Source of the DNA: CANKBT01 sp038235705
Lineage (GTDB): Bacteria; Actinomycetota; Actinomycetes; Mycobacteriales; SCTD01
Length of the DNA stretch: 64,000 nt
Reading direction: 5' to 3'
Assembly: GCA_038235705.1 (NCBI GenBank)
Contig: JBBSTR010000001.1
Location: forward strand, 59,119 to 123,118
The translations under genes were made by a program, and so were the position numbers. The notes under the pieces were generated by a model, which had not been told where the DNA came from, ran no database searches, and was given only the letters and a program-made list of their open reading frames with translations. Numbering within the stretch: position 1 is the first letter of the stretch; the number at the start of each line of letters is the position of its first letter. Positions 15,782 to 24,248 of the stretch are shown here, piece by piece.

Positions 15782-17386
15782 GTGACGACCACTGCGGGCC
15801 CCGTTCCTGACGACTTCCACGTCTACGACACCACGCTGCGCGACGGCTCACAGGGTGAAGGGTTGTCGCTGTCGGTCAACGACAAGCTGTCGATCGCCCG
15901 CCACCTCGACAGCCTCGGCGTCGGCTTCATCGAGGGCGGCTGGCCGGGCGCCAACCCGAAGGACACCGAGTTCTTCCGTCGGGCACGCACCGAGCTGAGC
16001 CTCTCGACCGCGCAGCTCGCCGCGTTCGGCTCGACCCGTCGGCCCGGGGGAGATGTCGCTCATGATCTCGCACCGCTGCGAGAATCGGGTGCCGGAGTTG
16101 TGACCCTGGTCGCCAAGAGCGACGTCCGCCACGTCGAGCGGGCCCTGCGCACGACCCCAGCGGAGAACCTCGCGATGATCGCCGACAGCGTCGCGCACCT
16201 GCGTGCCAACGGGCAGCGGGTCTTCCTCGACGCGGAGCACTTCTTCGACGGCTACCGCGCCGACCCGGCCTATGCGATGGAGGTCCTGCGCACGGCTGCG
16301 GAATCGGGCGCCGACGTGCTGGTGCTGTGCGACACCAACGGCGGCATGCTCCCGACCCGGCTCCAGGACGTGGTCGGCGAGGTGGCCGCGACGGGGCTTC
16401 GGGTCGGCATCCACGCGCACGACGACACCGCGTGCGCGGTCGCCAACTCGCTCGCTGCGATCGAGGCAGGCGCGACTCACGTGCAGGGCACGGCGAACGG
16501 CTACGGGGAGCGCAGCGGCAACGCCGACCTGTTCGGGGTGGTCGCAGCGCTGGAGGTCAAGCTCGGTCGCACGGTGCTGCCGCCGGGCAGGCTCGCCGAG
16601 CTGACCCGGGTGGCGCACGCCGTGGCTGAGGTCGCCAACGTGACCCCTTCTCCCGGGCAGGCCTGGGTCGGGTCCAGCGCGTTCGCGCACAAGGCAGGCC
16701 TGCACGTCAGCGCCATCAAGGCCGACCCCGACCTCTATCAGCACTGCGACCCCGCGGTGGTCGGCAACGACATGCGCCTCTTGGTCTCCGAGCTGGCCGG
16801 CCGAGCCACCATCGAGCTGAAGGGGCAGGCGCTGGGGCTCTCGCCCGACCGCGACACCGTCGCGCGGGTGCTCGAGCGCATCAAGACCCTGGAGAGCGTC
16901 GGGTGGTCGTTCGAAGCGGCCGAGGCGAGCTTCGAGCTGCTGCTGCGCGAGGAGATGGGGGAGCGGCCAGTGCTGTTCGACCTGGAGTCCTGGCGGGTCA
17001 TCGTCGAGCAACGGGGCGCCGAGGTGGTCAGCGAGGCGACCGTCAAGCTGCGCGCCCGGGGGGAGACGGGACCGGGTGAGCGGCTCGTCGCGACGGGCGA
17101 GGGCAACGGCCCGGTCAACGCGCTCGACAACGCGCTCCGCGGGGCGCTCGGACAGCTTCACCCGGGGCTCGCGGGGCTCGAGCTGGTCGACTACAAGGTG
17201 CGGATCGTGGCCGGCGCGCACGGCACCGACGCCGTCACGCGGGTGCTGGTCGAGACCTCTGACGGGGTCACCGAGTGGGGGACCGTCGGGGTCCACGAGA
17301 ACGTCATCGCTGCCTCCTGGCAGGCGCTGGAGGACGCTTATACGGCGGGGCTCTCCCGGACGCCGTCGCAGCAGGGGCCCCGGTAG
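15782..17386 (+). CDS. cimA: Citramalate synthase
   Basis: 534 residues. The family condenses pyruvate and acetyl-CoA to (R)-citramalate, an entry to isoleucine synthesis. The N-terminal HMGL-type TIM barrel shows YDTTLRDGSQ (15-24), CDTNGG, and the metal-binding HAHDDT; the C-terminal LeuA-type allosteric domain (from about 400) contains GNGPVNALDNALR. GTG 15782 starts the gene, 35 bases from the divergent SDR. The length and TLRDG start fit CimA better than LeuA or NifV. It is followed by a FAH protein and gltX, a common actinobacterial order. Confidence 0.9.
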   Translation: MTTTAGPVPDDFHVYDTTLRDGSQGEGLSLSVNDKLSIARHLDSLGVGFIEGGWPGANPKDTEFFRRARTELSLSTAQLAAFGSTRRPGGDVAHDLAPLRESGAGVVTLVAKSDVRHVERALRTTPAENLAMIADSVAHLRANGQRVFLDAEHFFDGYRADPAYAMEVLRTAAESGADVLVLCDTNGGMLPTRLQDVVGEVAATGLRVGIHAHDDTACAVANSLAAIEAGATHVQGTANGYGERSGNADLFGVVAALEVKLGRTVLPPGRLAELTRVAHAVAEVANVTPSPGQAWVGSSAFAHKAGLHVSAIKADPDLYQHCDPAVVGNDMRLLVSELAGRATIELKGQALGLSPDRDTVARVLERIKTLESVGWSFEAAEASFELLLREEMGERPVLFDLESWRVIVEQRGAEVVSEATVKLRARGETGPGERLVATGEGNGPVNALDNALRGALGQLHPGLAGLELVDYKVRIVAGAHGTDAVTRVLVETSDGVTEWGTVGVHENVIAASWQALEDAYTAGLSRTPSQQGPR

Positions 17387-17389
17387 GTT
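17384..17389 (+). promoter_or_regulatory. Candidate -10 element for leaderless transcription of the FAH gene
   Basis: TAGGTT ends 7 bases before the ATG at 17397 and overlaps the end of cimA. That spacing is typical of leaderless actinobacterial mRNAs, and no Shine-Dalgarno is present. No clear -35 is seen. Confidence 0.4.
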
Positions 17390-17396
17390 CGCGTCC

Positions 17397-18203
17397 ATGC
17401 GTCTGGCTCGTTACGTCCTGCCCACCGGCGAGGTCACCTTCGGGGCGGTCGAGGGCCCCGCGGGTGCCTCTCCCGACTCCCCGGAGCTCGTCGTCGCCGC
17501 GATCTCCGGCCATCCCTTCGAGGCGTTCGCCTTCACCGGCGACCGGCACCCGCTGGCTTCCGTCCGGCTCCTCGCGACGATCGTGCCCATGAAGGTCGTC
17601 TGCATCGGGAAGAACTATGCCGACCACGTGGCGGAGATGGGTGGCCCCTCGTCCGGTGACCAGCTTCCTGCCGACCCGGTGATGTTCCTCAAGCCGTCGA
17701 CCTCGGTGATCGGCCCTGGCGACGCGATCCGGCTCCCGGCCGACAGCGACCGGGTCGACCACGAGGCTGAGCTGGCCGTCGTGATCGGCAAGACCTGTCG
17801 CGACGTGAGCCCTGAGCGCGCGCTCGAGCACGTGCTCGGCTGGACGATCGCCAACGACGTCACGGCGCGCGACCAGCAGAAGGCCGACGGACAGTGGACC
17901 CGGGGCAAGGGGCACGACACGTTCTGCCCGGTCGGACCGTGGATCGAGACCGACCTGGACGTACGCGACCTCCGCGTCTCGTGCGAGGTGAACGGCGAGG
18001 TGCGCCAGGACGGCCGTACGTCGCAGCTGCTGCACGACGTGCCCGCGATCCTTGCGTGGATCAGCCGCTGCATGACCTTGCTGCCCGGTGACCTGATCCT
18101 GACCGGGACGCCCGCCGGGGTCGGTCCGCTCGCGCACGGGGACGTGGTGTCCTGCGCGGTCGAGGGGATCGGCACGCTGACGAACCCGGTCGTGTCACGA
18201 TGA
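17397..18203 (+). CDS. Fumarylacetoacetate hydrolase family protein
   Basis: 268-residue FAH-superfamily protein (hydrolase, decarboxylase or oxaloacetate tautomerase activities are known in the family). Metal-site features are DHEAELAVVIGK (about 118-129), NDVTARDQQ (149-157) and GKGHDTFCPVGPW. A short N-terminal domain ends before CIGKNYADHV (62-71). ATG 17397 lies just after the cimA stop, and the 3' end overlaps gltX by ATGA. The same gene precedes gltX in many Actinomycetota. The role is probably metabolite repair or a ring-cleavage step, not resolved. Confidence 0.88.
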   Translation: MRLARYVLPTGEVTFGAVEGPAGASPDSPELVVAAISGHPFEAFAFTGDRHPLASVRLLATIVPMKVVCIGKNYADHVAEMGGPSSGDQLPADPVMFLKPSTSVIGPGDAIRLPADSDRVDHEAELAVVIGKTCRDVSPERALEHVLGWTIANDVTARDQQKADGQWTRGKGHDTFCPVGPWIETDLDVRDLRVSCEVNGEVRQDGRTSQLLHDVPAILAWISRCMTLLPGDLILTGTPAGVGPLAHGDVVSCAVEGIGTLTNPVVSR

Positions 18204-19654
18204 CCGTCCGCCTTCGGGTCGCCCCGAGCCCGACCGGCGACCCGCACGTCGGTACGGCCTACATGGCGCTGTTCAACCTTGCCTTCGTCCGACAGCAGGG
18301 CGGGGCGTTCGTGCTCCGCGTCGAGGACACCGACCGGGCGCGCTTCCAGGCCGACAGCGAGCAGCAGGTGAAAGACATGCTGCACTGGCTCGGGCTCGAC
18401 TGGGACGAGGGGCCGGACATCGGCGGCCCGTACGCGCCCTACCGGCAGTCTGAGCGGCTCGACACCTACCGACCGTACGTCGAGCAGCTGGTCGCTTCCG
18501 GGAACGCGTACGAGTGCTGGTGCAGCAGCGAGCGGCTCGCCCAGATGCGGGCGCAGCAGCAGGCAGCCAAGCTGCCGACCGGATACGACCGACGTTGTCT
18601 CGGGCTGACCCGGGAGCAGCGCGCTGAGCTGGACGGTTTCACCGAGACCCCGGTCGTGCGTCTGCTGGTGCCCGAGGACCCGCCGCTGCACTTCGCCGAC
18701 CTGATCCGCGGCGAGGTGAACGCCCCGCGTCCCGACGACCAGGTGCTCCTGAAGGCGGACGGCTTCCCGACCTACCACCTGGCGGTCGTCGTCGACGACC
18801 ACCTGATGGGGATCACCCACGTCGTCCGGGGGGAAGAGTGGATCTCCTCCACCCCGAAGCACCTGCTGGTCTACGACGCGCTCGGTTGGGACCGTCCTGC
18901 GTACGCGCACATGCCTCTGCTCAGGAACACCGACAAGAGCAAGATCTCCAAGCGCAAGAACCCGGCGGCCCGCCTGACCTGGTTCGGCGAGCAGGGCTAC
19001 CTGCCGGAGGCACTGGTCAACTTCCTCGGGCTGCTCGGCTACAGCCAGCCCGACGGGACCGAGGTGTTCGACTTTGCGCAGATGTCGCGAGACTTCGACT
19101 GGTCGCGGGTCAGCACGGTCGGGCCGGTCTTCGACCTCGAGAAGCTCGGCTGGCTCAACGGGGAGTACGTACGGGCGTTGGCCCCAGACGACTTCGCTGC
19201 GCGCGGGATGCCGTTCCTGCAGTCGGCGGGCCTGGTCGCCGATCCGGCCTCAGACGACGAGCGGGCCACGCTCGACGCCCTGGTGCCGCTCGTGCAGACC
19301 CGGGTGGCGTTGCTCACCGAGCTGCCGGCGCTGGTGCGCTGCTTCTTCGTGCCGGAGGAGGCGTTCTCGATCGAGGAGGCTGCAGCGGCCAAGGTCACCG
19401 GGTCAGGGACGGTGCTGACAGCCGCCGCGGACGCCTTGGAGACCCTGACAGACTGGAGCACCGAGACCGTCCAGGCGGCGATGGACGCCGCTCTGATCGA
19501 CGGTCTGGGTCTCAAGCGAGGCAAGGCGTACGCGCCGGTGCGGGTAGCGGTCTGCGGCGCGTCGGTGGCACCGCCGCTGCCGGAGTCGATGGCGGTGCTC
19601 GGCAAGGAGCGGGTGCTGCGTCGCCTGCGGGTGGCGGCGACGACACTGGGCTGA
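18200..19654 (+). CDS. gltX: Glutamyl-tRNA synthetase
   Basis: 484-residue class I synthetase that charges tRNA-Glu (and often tRNA-Gln, for later amidation). The HIGH box reads HVGT (16-19) and the KMSKS box KISKR (about 249-253), both usual for actinobacterial GltX. The anticodon-binding helical domain occupies the C-terminal third. ATG 18200 overlaps the FAH stop. The tRNA-Gln and tRNA-Glu genes follow within 270 bases, grouping the enzyme with its substrates. Confidence 0.96.
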   Translation: MTVRLRVAPSPTGDPHVGTAYMALFNLAFVRQQGGAFVLRVEDTDRARFQADSEQQVKDMLHWLGLDWDEGPDIGGPYAPYRQSERLDTYRPYVEQLVASGNAYECWCSSERLAQMRAQQQAAKLPTGYDRRCLGLTREQRAELDGFTETPVVRLLVPEDPPLHFADLIRGEVNAPRPDDQVLLKADGFPTYHLAVVVDDHLMGITHVVRGEEWISSTPKHLLVYDALGWDRPAYAHMPLLRNTDKSKISKRKNPAARLTWFGEQGYLPEALVNFLGLLGYSQPDGTEVFDFAQMSRDFDWSRVSTVGPVFDLEKLGWLNGEYVRALAPDDFAARGMPFLQSAGLVADPASDDERATLDALVPLVQTRVALLTELPALVRCFFVPEEAFSIEEAAAAKVTGSGTVLTAAADALETLTDWSTETVQAAMDAALIDGLGLKRGKAYAPVRVAVCGASVAPPLPESMAVLGKERVLRRLRVAATTLG

Positions 19655-19684
19655 ACCCGGTTTCTGGGCCGGGCCGACGTCCGC

Positions 19685-19690
19685 TAGAGT
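19685..19690 (+). promoter_or_regulatory. Candidate -10 element before tRNA-Gln
   Basis: TAGAGT lies 42 bases before tRNA-Gln, in the 78-base gap after gltX. A convincing -35 is not visible at the right spacing, so the tRNAs may also be read from gltX transcripts. Confidence 0.3.
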
Positions 19691-19732
19691 GCTCTCCGGC
19701 GCACGGCCCGGCCAGACCGGTGACGTGACCCT

Positions 19733-19804
19733 TGGGGTATGGGGTAATTGGCAGCCCGACGGTTTCTGGTTCCGTTAGTCTTGGTTCGAGTCCAGGTACC
19801 CCAG
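19733..19804 (+). tRNA. tRNA-Gln (anticodon CTG)
   Basis: Acceptor strands TGGGGTA (19733-19739) and TACCCCA (19797-19803) pair perfectly, with discriminator G. The anticodon loop TTCTGGT gives CTG (CAG codons), and the T-arm contains GGTTCGAGTCC. CCA is not encoded. One T-T mismatch closes the anticodon stem. Confidence 0.93.
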
Positions 19805-19849
19805 CGCACGACATTCCGATATACGTTGTCGGGAACACTTGAAAAGTGC

Positions 19850-19922
19850 GGCCCCGTCATCTAGCGGCCAAGGATACCGCCCTCTCACGGCGGGTACGGG
19901 GGTTCGAATCCCCTCGGGGCTA
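19850..19922 (+). tRNA. tRNA-Glu (anticodon CTC)
   Basis: Acceptor GGCCCCG (19850-19856) pairs with CGGGGCT (19915-19921; one G-T pair), with discriminator A. The anticodon stem CCGCC/GGCGG encloses CTC (GAG codons), and the T-arm has GGTTCGAATCC. CCA is not encoded. It lies 45 bases after tRNA-Gln and directly before an HNH remnant. Confidence 0.95.
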
Positions 19923-19953
19923 CATCAAGCGGACAGGCGAGAAAGATGCCGTC

Positions 19954-20367
19954 CTAGATAAAAATTCTTAGCGCAGAGCACGTTCTCTCGTCGTACGGCA
20001 CGAGAAGCTCGCCGGCGAAGGCCAGCTTGTCGGCCATTCGCTGTCCTTTCGGCTGAGCGGTCGACCACAGTTCGAGGTTGTCAAGCCGGTCACCGTTGCG
20101 GTGGTAGCCGTAGCTGAGCGAGCCCTGGACGGGCGCCTGGGTCCGGGCGCCGCCGCCGGCCTGCGCGTCCCCGTACTTCTGGACCCGTCGTGCATGGCTG
20201 CGACACCACCCCGAGGACTGTGCGCCGCGCCGGAGCAGTTGTCGGTAGTGGCGTTCGCAGGGGTGTCGGGCGTAGACGGACCGGTCGCAGCCGGGGGCTT
20301 CGCAGAGGGTCGGGATGGGCGTCGGTGTGGCTGTCATGGGGCTCATCCTGCCCCCGACCTCTGACAT
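19954..20367 (-). pseudogene. HNH endonuclease remnant
   Basis: The 137-residue reading frame has two recognisable ends of a mobile-type HNH nuclease: an N-terminal Cys/His region (CEAPGCDRSVYARHPCERHY) and a C-terminal NLELWSTAQPKGQRMADK, typical of the segment after the HNH core. The core itself is contracted to YHRNGDRLDN; the first His of the usual HH pair and the residues between the two Asn positions are missing. It is probably an internally deleted relic. Starts at 20367, 20346 or 20337 are possible. It lies head-on against tRNA-Glu, a common insertion spot, with locally AT-richer flanks (ATAAAAATTC near 19957). Confidence 0.5.
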
Positions 20368-20402
20368 TCTCGGGCGAGAAATACCCTTCTGAACAGGACT
20401 TT

Positions 20403-21095
20403 CTAGTGGGATCCTAGGGCTGCGGCGGCGGCCAGAACGGCGGCGGCGTGCAGACGCCCCGGCGCCCGGCCGAGGCGCTCCAGCGGACCCGAGACGCTGA
20501 TCGCGGCGACCACCCCGCCGCCGGTCGCACGGACCGGCGCGGAGACCGACACCACGCCTGCCTCCCGCTCAGCGACCGACTGCGCCCAGCCGCGTCGGCG
20601 CACCTCGGCGAGCACCCGCGGGCCGAAGGCGGCCGAGGCCGCGAGCGGGTCGTGCGGGGCCCAGGCGAGCAGCACCTGCGCCGCCGAGCCTGCGGTCATC
20701 GGCAGGGCGGAGCCGACCGGCACGGTGTCACGCAGCCCGCTGCGTCGCTCGGACGCGGCGACGCAGATGCGTGCCGCACCTCGGCGCCGGTAGAGCTGCG
20801 CGCTCTCGCCGGTGTCGTCCCGCAGGCGGGCGAGCACCGGGCCGGCGGCTTGGACGAGCGGGTCGGTCGCCGCGAGCCCGGCCAGCTCGGCCGGGCGCGG
20901 TCCGACCTGCCAGCGGCCGGAGGTGTCACGGGTCAGGAGCCGGTGCACCTCCAACGCGACGGCCAGGCGGTGGGTGGTGGCACGGGAGAGCCCGGTCCGG
21001 TCGGTGAGCTCCTGCAGCGTCGAGGCGCCCCCCTGGACCGCCTCGAGCACGAGGACGGCCTTGTCAAGCACGCCCACTCCGCTAACCTGTTCCAT
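20403..21095 (-). CDS. IclR family regulator, likely controls leuCD
   Basis: 230 residues: winged helix (AVLVLEAVQGGASTLQELTD...LSRATTHRL, about 13-45) and an IclR effector domain ending in ISVSGPLERLG. ATG 21095 is chosen at the start of the HTH domain. It is divergent from leuC with 45 bases between starts. In Actinomycetota the orthologous position is held by NdgR/LtbR, regulators of leucine and other amino-acid genes, so control of leuCD through the palindrome at 21111-21125 is likely. Orthology is inferred from position and domain type. Confidence 0.88.
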   Translation of the reverse strand: MEQVSGVGVLDKAVLVLEAVQGGASTLQELTDRTGLSRATTHRLAVALEVHRLLTRDTSGRWQVGPRPAELAGLAATDPLVQAAGPVLARLRDDTGESAQLYRRRGAARICVAASERRSGLRDTVPVGSALPMTAGSAAQVLLAWAPHDPLAASAAFGPRVLAEVRRRGWAQSVAEREAGVVSVSAPVRATGGGVVAAISVSGPLERLGRAPGRLHAAAVLAAAAALGSH

Positions 21096-21110
21096 GAGGT
21101 GATACTTGCA

Positions 21111-21125
21111 TCTCAGCATCTGAGA
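21111..21125. promoter_or_regulatory. Palindrome in the IclR-leuC divergent gap
   Basis: TCTCAG-CAT-CTGAGA is a perfect 6-base inverted repeat in the 45-base gap between the divergent starts. It is the best candidate operator for the adjacent IclR protein and ends 15 bases before the leuC ATG. Confidence 0.5.
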
Positions 21126-21140
21126 AACAAGGAGACGGGC

Positions 21141-22544
21141 ATGGGGCGCACGCTGACCGAGAAGGTGTGGGACGCGCACGTGGTGCGCCGGGCCGAGGGA
21201 GAGCCCGACCTGCTCTACATCGACCTGCACCTCGTCCACGAGGTGACGAGTCCGCAGGCCTTCGACGGCCTCCGCCTCGCCGACCGACCCGTGCGCCGCC
21301 CGGACCTGACGCTGGCCACCGAGGACCACAACGTCCCCACCGACGCGCTGATCATCGTCGACCCGGTCAGCCGCACCCAGGTCGAGACGCTGCGACGCAA
21401 CTGCGCGGACTTCGGCGTGCGGCTGCTCCCCATGGGTGACGCCGGTCAGGGGATCGTGCACGTGATCGGCCCGCAGCTGGGGGTCACCCAGCCCGGCACG
21501 ACGATCGTGTGCGGTGACAGCCACACCAGCACGCACGGCGCGTTCGGGGCCCTGGCGTTCGGGATCGGCACCAGCGAGGTCGAGCACGTCCTCGCCACGC
21601 AGACCCTGCCGCTCGCCCGGCCGCAGACCATGGCCGTCACGGTCGAGGGGGCGTTGGAGCCGGGCGTCACCGCGAAGGACCTCGTCCTCGCACTGATCGC
21701 CCAGGTCGGCACCGGCGGCGGCCAGGGCCACGTCGTGGAATACCGCGGTGAGGCGATCCGGGCGCTGTCCATGGAGGGCCGCATGACGGTCTGCAACATG
21801 AGCATCGAGTGGGGTGCCCGCGCCGGCCTGATCGCCCCGGACGAGACGACGTACGCCTACCTGCGCGGCCGTGCGCACGCCCCCGAGGACTGGGACGCGG
21901 CCGTCGCGCACTGGAAGACGCTGCGCACCGACGACGACGCCACGTTCGACAAGGAGGTCGTCCTCGACGCCTCCGCCGTCACCCCCTTCGTCACCTGGGG
22001 CACCAACCCGGGTCAGGGCGTGCCGCTCGGCGACGCCGTCCCGGACCCCGAGGCGCTGCCGGCCGGCAACGAGCGCGACGCCGCACGACGAGCGCTCGAC
22101 TACATGGGGCTGGTCGCCGGGACGCCGATGCGTGAGGTCACCGTCGACACGGTCTTCCTGGGGTCGTGCACCAACGGACGGATGGAAGACCTGCGGGCCG
22201 CCGCGGACGTCCTGCGTGGACGCACCGTCAAGCCTGGTCTTCGCGCCCTGGTCGTCCCGGGCTCGGCGGCCGTCAAGCTTGCGGCCGAGGCAGAAGGCCT
22301 GCACGAGGTCTTCACCGCGGCGGGCTTCGAGTGGCGCAACGCCGGCTGCTCGATGTGCCTCGGCATGAACCCCGACACGCTCTCGCAGGGGGAGCGATGC
22401 GCCTCCACGTCCAACCGCAACTTCGAGGGGCGTCAGGGCCGTGGCGGGCGTACGCACCTCGTCTCACCCCAGGTCGCCGCGGCCACCGCTGTGCTCGGCC
22501 GGCTCGCCTCACCCGCCGACCTCCCCAAGACTCAGGAGCGCTAG
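21141..22544 (+). CDS. leuC: 3-isopropylmalate dehydratase large subunit
   Basis: 467-residue aconitase-family subunit that isomerises 2- to 3-isopropylmalate in leucine synthesis. The [4Fe-4S] cysteines are Cys343 (GSCTNGR), Cys403 and Cys406 (GCSMCLGMNPD), and GDSHTSTHGAFG is at 125-136. ATG 21141 follows AAGGAG. leuD begins at the very next base after the stop, so the two subunits are co-translated. Likely regulated by the divergent IclR protein. Confidence 0.97.
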   Translation: MGRTLTEKVWDAHVVRRAEGEPDLLYIDLHLVHEVTSPQAFDGLRLADRPVRRPDLTLATEDHNVPTDALIIVDPVSRTQVETLRRNCADFGVRLLPMGDAGQGIVHVIGPQLGVTQPGTTIVCGDSHTSTHGAFGALAFGIGTSEVEHVLATQTLPLARPQTMAVTVEGALEPGVTAKDLVLALIAQVGTGGGQGHVVEYRGEAIRALSMEGRMTVCNMSIEWGARAGLIAPDETTYAYLRGRAHAPEDWDAAVAHWKTLRTDDDATFDKEVVLDASAVTPFVTWGTNPGQGVPLGDAVPDPEALPAGNERDAARRALDYMGLVAGTPMREVTVDTVFLGSCTNGRMEDLRAAADVLRGRTVKPGLRALVVPGSAAVKLAAEAEGLHEVFTAAGFEWRNAGCSMCLGMNPDTLSQGERCASTSNRNFEGRQGRGGRTHLVSPQVAAATAVLGRLASPADLPKTQER

Positions 22545-23126
22545 ATGGATGCCTTCACCACCCACACCGGCACGGCTGTCCCGCTCCGCAGGAGCGACGT
22601 CGACACCGATCAGATCATCCCGAGCGACTGGCTCAAGCGGGTCGAGCGCACCGGCTTCGGCGCCGGTCTGTTCAGCCAGTGGCGCGAAGACCCGGACTTC
22701 GTGCTCCACCGCTACCCGGGCGCCAGTGTGCTGCTCGCCGGCGAGAACTTCGGGACCGGGTCCTCGCGCGAGCACGCGGTCTGGGCGCTGCAGGACTTCG
22801 GGTTCCGCGCGGTCGTGAGCAGCCGGTTCGCCGACATCTTCCGCGGCAACAGCCTCAAGGGCGGGCTGCTGCCCGTACAGCTGCCCGCGGACACCGTCGC
22901 CGCGCTCATGGACGCGGTAGAGGCCGACCCGGCCACCCTGATCACCGTGGACCTGGAGGCTCGCGAGGTGCGCTGCGGTGACCTGACGGCGTCCTTCGCG
23001 CTGGACGACTTCACCCGCTGGCGTCTCCTGGAAGGTCTCGACGACATCGGCCTGACCCTGCGCCACGAGCCGGACATCACGGCGTTCGAGCAGAGGCGCC
23101 CGGGCTTCCTGCCGGTCGCCCGGTGA
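22545..23126 (+). CDS. leuD: 3-isopropylmalate dehydratase small subunit
   Basis: 193-residue swivelling-domain partner of LeuC. The motifs DVDTDQIIPSDWLK (about 19-32) and the substrate loop GENFGTGSSREHA (62-74) are complete. ATG directly abuts the leuC stop. The 3' end overlaps a small gene by GTGA. In many Actinomycetota hupB follows leuD; here it does not. Confidence 0.96.
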   Translation: MDAFTTHTGTAVPLRRSDVDTDQIIPSDWLKRVERTGFGAGLFSQWREDPDFVLHRYPGASVLLAGENFGTGSSREHAVWALQDFGFRAVVSSRFADIFRGNSLKGGLLPVQLPADTVAALMDAVEADPATLITVDLEAREVRCGDLTASFALDDFTRWRLLEGLDDIGLTLRHEPDITAFEQRRPGFLPVAR

Positions 23127-23338
23127 CCGAGCAGCAGGAGGCCGACCGGCTGGCCGACCGGCTACTGGAGGCCCACCGACGGGTACGGACGGCGGAGCTG
23201 GAGCCCGAGGACAAGGCCAGGGTCAGCCGACGGCTGATCGCGCTCACCGACGCCAGCAAGCACGACGTGGCCCGCGCGGCAACCCGGCTCGACGCCCTGC
23301 TGGCCGATCTCGACGCCGGTCGGGTCAGCCCCGACTGA
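23123..23338 (+). CDS. Small helical protein of unknown function
   Basis: 71 residues, highly charged and predicted by eye to be almost wholly alpha-helical (heptad-like ADRLADRLLEAHRRV). It has no Cys, no signal and no membrane segment. GTG 23123 shares a GTGA overlap with leuD, supporting real translation. Its 3' end overlaps the convergent NUDIX gene by 14 bases. It occupies the place where hupB is found in related gene orders but has no HU features. I do not recognise it. Confidence 0.65.
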   Translation: MTEQQEADRLADRLLEAHRRVRTAELEPEDKARVSRRLIALTDASKHDVARAATRLDALLADLDAGRVSPD

Positions 23339-24248
23339 GGGTACGAGCCACCGCGGGTGGCGGCCTCAAATCGGCTGCCACCAGCACGCCGTCCTTGATC
23401 GTGAGCACCCAGGTGGCCGCTTTGCGCAGGTGCGCGTCTTTGACGTGAAGACCGCCGTCGCTGCGACCGAGCGCATCGACCAGCCGAGGGACTGCCCCGC
23501 CCTGGCTGCACACGAACAGCGCTCCGGGCACTCCTTCGCCCTCGTATGCGAGCTCGAGCAGGCGCGTCGTCGAGAGCGCCTCGTCGTAGCCGTCGTCCCC
23601 GAGCAGCGGCTCCAGATCGAGCTGCAGACCGGCGGTCTCGGCCAGCGGCAGGGCCGTGGCGCGACAACGCAGCGGGGGCGCGCTCACGACCCGACGGGGG
23701 GCGTACGGCGCGAGCAGCTCGCACAGCGCGAGGGCCTGCACCACCCCCCGCTCGTCGAGGGGCCGTTCCGTGTCCGACCCCTTCCAGCGCGAACGGCTGC
23801 CCGCGCTCGCGTGTCGCACCAGGACGACCGTGGTGCTCCCGACCAGGTCGAGCGCGGCGCGCAGGGGTGCCCGGTCACGCCCGGCGGTGACCAGCCGCTC
23901 GGCCTCGTCGGGGGAGCACCAGCGCAGCGCATCGACCTCGCTGTCGGCCTCGAAGGCGCCCCCTACGTGTTGCATCGACCACCAGGTGACGCGCTTGGGC
24001 ACCGCGACGCCGTCCTGCGGGACGTCGTAGCGGCTGGTGCCCACCATCGCTCCTGGGACGGCCTGGCTGCCGGTCTCCTCCCGGACCTCGCGCAGGGCGC
24101 CGGCGAGCGCGTCCTCACCGGGGTCGAGCTTGCCCTTGGGCAGCGACCAGTCGTCGTAGCGGGGACGGTGCACGAGGGCGACCTCGGTGCCGTCCGGCCC
24201 GTGACGCCACAGGACGCCGCCGGCCGCTTCCACCCGGGTCGCCCCCAT
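23325..24248 (-). CDS. mutT1: NUDIX hydrolase fused to a histidine phosphatase domain (MutT1 type)
   Basis: 307 residues. The N-terminal NUDIX domain has the box from Gly39 (GKLDPGE) to REVREETG (53-60); the C-terminal phosphoglycerate-mutase-like domain begins with LVRHASAG (143-150). Mycobacterial MutT1 has this same fusion and clears 8-oxo-dGTP/8-oxo-GTP and dinucleoside polyphosphates. ATG 24248 overlaps the ppk stop. The order cofC-ppk-mutT1 is a leftward operon also known from mycobacteria. Confidence 0.92.
   Translation of the reverse strand: MGATRVEAAGGVLWRHGPDGTEVALVHRPRYDDWSLPKGKLDPGEDALAGALREVREETGSQAVPGAMVGTSRYDVPQDGVAVPKRVTWWSMQHVGGAFEADSEVDALRWCSPDEAERLVTAGRDRAPLRAALDLVGSTTVVLVRHASAGSRSRWKGSDTERPLDERGVVQALALCELLAPYAPRRVVSAPPLRCRATALPLAETAGLQLDLEPLLGDDGYDEALSTTRLLELAYEGEGVPGALFVCSQGGAVPRLVDALGRSDGGLHVKDAHLRKAATWVLTIKDGVLVAADLRPPPAVARTLSRG

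Noticed and set aside
18245..18256. Apparent defect in the GltX HIGH box (HVGT)
   Set aside because: This form is normal among actinobacterial GltX proteins.
19733..19922. Missing CCA ends of both tRNAs
   Set aside because: CCA is commonly added after transcription in Actinomycetota, so this is not a sign of decay.
19915..20400. Possible att site for an integrated element at tRNA-Glu
   Set aside because: No second copy of the tRNA 3' end was found by eye in the following sequence and no integrase is present.
20403..22457. A 684-codon frame antisense to leuC, continuing into the IclR gene
   Set aside because: Only the last 230 codons (IclR) are protein-like; the rest is antisense to leuC and compositionally odd.
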